Made by a program: the position numbers and the translations under genes
Assembly (NCBI GenBank): GCA_946999045.1
Contig: CAMQBR010000069.1
Location: forward strand, 1-7,820
Reading direction: 5' to 3'
DNA from: an uncultured Prevotella sp.
GTDB lineage: Bacteria; Bacteroidota; Bacteroidia; Bacteroidales; Bacteroidaceae
Length of the DNA stretch: 7,820 nt
The notes under the pieces: model-generated
Told to the model about the DNA's origin: nothing
Database searches by the model: none
What the model saw: the letters and a program-made list of their open reading frames with translations, nothing else
Shown here: one piece after another, positions 7,147 to 7,820 of the stretch
How the letters are laid out: the number at the start of each line of letters is the position of its first letter
Position numbering within the stretch: the first letter of the stretch is position 1

Positions 7147-7302
7147 TTATTCGTCTATTTCCTCTTCATCTGGAATGTCTTCTATCTCTGCTTCTACGGA
7201 AACACAGTTTCCTAAAAGGTTTTCTTGATCAACTTTAATAATTTTTATTTGTGGAACTTGATATAATCTTTTTCCTTCTTCTTTTTCTTCTTGTATTCTC
7301 AT
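7147..7302 (-). CDS. Small acidic peptide (51 aa) preceding the fimbrillin-like lipoprotein
   Basis: Start chosen at ATG 7302, not the TTG at 7338, because the -7 promoter motif (7334-7327) and its expected start site lie inside the longer reading. The peptide has a charged N-terminus (MRIQEEKEEGKR), a YQVPQIKIIKVDQENLL core at residues 14-30, a lone Cys33, and a very acidic tail (EIEDIPDEEEIDE). It has no signal peptide or membrane segment. Short genes with a Y..P.I..I.V...LL core and variable acidic tails are common before surface lipoprotein genes in Prevotella and relatives, but I know of no assigned function. The tight 18-bp spacing to the lipoprotein suggests co-transcription. Confidence 0.65.
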   Translation of the reverse strand: MRIQEEKEEGKRLYQVPQIKIIKVDQENLLGNCVSVEAEIEDIPDEEEIDE

Positions 7303-7326
7303 TTTATTGCTTTTTTGAATTTTTTG

Positions 7327-7334
7327 CAAAGTTA
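7327..7334 (-). promoter_or_regulatory. -7 promoter motif for the peptide-lipoprotein operon
   Basis: The minus strand reads TAACTTTG followed by CA, a perfect TAnnTTTG. Transcription would begin near 7320, about 18 nt before the ATG at 7302. No TTG is found at the usual -33 distance, so the promoter may need an activator. Confidence 0.65.
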
Positions 7335-7359
7335 ACAACTTTGTAAGGTTAGTGTACCA

Positions 7360-7367
7360 CCCCCCCC
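7360..7367. repeat. Homopolymeric C8/G8 tract upstream of the operon promoter
   Basis: Eight consecutive C residues (G on the transcribed-sense strand) within CCACCCCCCCC. The tract sits about 25 nt upstream of the -7 motif, roughly -40 to -47 from the predicted start, in otherwise AT-rich DNA. Confidence 0.9.
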
Positions 7368-7472
7368 ATTTATTACATAATATTGTGTTTAATTAACCAT
7401 TGGTAACACTTATACATTGATGTGATTTTGGTACGGTAGGAAATAACGGACTACTTGCAGTTGGATGCTTAC

Positions 7473-7508
7473 AATATTTACCAAGTACTTAATATTTACC
7501 AAGTACTT
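7473..7508. repeat. 18-bp perfect tandem repeat, two units, each with a palindrome
   Basis: The unit AATATTTACCAAGTACTT occurs twice in a row (7473-7490 and 7491-7508). Each unit ends in the 8-bp palindrome AAGTACTT, so two palindromes lie 18 bp apart. This could be a paired operator, or a simple duplication. Confidence 0.85.
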
Positions 7509-7707
7509 AGGTGTAACCATGTAACTTCACCGATCTCTATATTGCTCATGGCAAAAGGAAGCTATTGCGAATGTAAATAAGCTAATCAGACAATATATTA
7601 TACTGAAAAAGGTTTCGTTTGAACATTACATAGACAAGAGAATGATGTTGATACAAAAGAAACTAAATGAAAGACCGATAGAAAAAAAATTAAACTTTTC
7701 TACACCT

Positions 7708-7747
7708 AAGTGCAAGTTCTTCAAACACGTTTTGTAATTTTGCACTT
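7708..7747. repeat. 8-bp inverted repeat overlapping a promoter motif
   Basis: AAGTGCAA (7708-7715) and TTGCACTT (7740-7747) are perfect complements with a 24-nt spacer. The right arm overlaps the plus-strand -7 motif at 7735-7742, a position suited to a repressor site. No function is shown by the sequence alone. Confidence 0.6.
7735..7742 (+). promoter_or_regulatory. Upstream plus-strand -7 motif
   Basis: TAATTTTG followed by CA matches TAnnTTTG. There is no clear TTG at the -33 distance. It points to the right edge, with a predicted start near 7749. Confidence 0.45.
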
Positions 7748-7772
7748 GTTGGTTGACTCTGTGCATATTGCG

Positions 7773-7780
7773 TAAATTTG
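7773..7780 (+). promoter_or_regulatory. Downstream plus-strand -7 motif
   Basis: TAAATTTG followed by CA matches TAnnTTTG. TTG triplets lie 17 nt (7753-7755) and 21 nt (7749-7751) upstream. It would start transcription near 7787 for a gene outside the window, divergent from the peptide-lipoprotein operon. Confidence 0.55.
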
Positions 7781-7820
7781 CAAACGACACCAACAAATGA
7801 AGATTAACTGACAACATATT

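Larger units (their letters stand above)
7303..7820. other. Noncoding divergent promoter region
   Basis: No convincing gene is present in these 518 bp. The region holds the minus-strand promoter of the peptide-lipoprotein operon, a C8 tract, an 18-bp tandem repeat with internal palindromes, an inverted repeat around a promoter motif, and two plus-strand promoter motifs pointing to a gene beyond the right edge. The ATG at 7797 reads MKIN and stops. Confidence 0.65.

Noticed and set aside
7303..7338. TTG start at 7338 for the small peptide
   Set aside because: The -7 motif at 7334-7327 lies within this extension, so the predicted transcript begins after it.
7473..7508. CRISPR-like repeat
   Set aside because: The two 18-bp units are directly adjacent with no spacer, and no cas gene is present.
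7797..7811. ATG at 7797 as the start of the right-hand gene
   Set aside because: It reads only MKIN before a stop, so the real gene must start beyond the window.
7626..7817. 63-aa minus-strand open frame at the right edge
   Set aside because: It covers plus-strand promoter motifs, has no promoter of its own, and its low-complexity Phe/Leu-rich end follows AT-rich DNA.

Overview
The window looks like a Bacteroidales chromosome, most plausibly Prevotella or a close relative. The reasons are near-perfect TAnnTTTG (-7) promoter motifs usually followed by CA, start codons without clear Shine-Dalgarno sequences, a fimbrillin-like lipoprotein preceded by a small acidic peptide gene, and a large secreted glycoside hydrolase. 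Species assignment cannot be made from the sequence alone.

Layout, left to right. (1) 2-904, + strand: the 3' part of an MmeI-like adenine-specific DNA methyltransferase or type IIG restriction-modification protein, covering the target-recognition and C-terminal regions; the catalytic part lies outside the window. (2) 970-1159: a small palindromic element with 18-bp terminal inverted repeats and a 4-bp ATAA target duplication. (3) 1182-4079, - strand: a secreted clan GH-D (GH36/GH27-like) glycoside hydrolase, convergent with the methyltransferase. (4) 4080-4905: a regulatory intergenic region. It holds a second copy of the element (4124-4381), a compact terminator-plus-promoter (4434-4480), and a third copy (4603-4861) in inverted orientation. 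(5) 4906-7302, - strand: a two-gene operon encoding a 51-aa acidic peptide and then a 740-aa fimbrillin-like, FISUMP-like lipoprotein. (6) 7303-7820: a noncoding divergent promoter region with a poly-C tract, an 18-bp tandem repeat and two + strand promoter motifs that must serve a gene beyond the right edge.

The most interesting structure is the three-copy MITE-like family and where its members sit. One copy lies in the inferred 5' leader of the hydrolase gene. One lies in the 3' untranslated region of the lipoprotein operon. One lies between the convergent methyltransferase and hydrolase genes. Copies 2 and 3 are inverted, share an uninterrupted 83-bp identical stretch, and enclose 221 bp carrying the lipoprotein operon terminator and the only good promoter candidate for the hydrolase. 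Recombination between them would flip that promoter, and the two neighbouring mRNAs would carry complementary untranslated regions. Both consequences are inferences. The repeats, the flanking duplications for copies 1 and 2, and the promoter and terminator motifs are directly visible.
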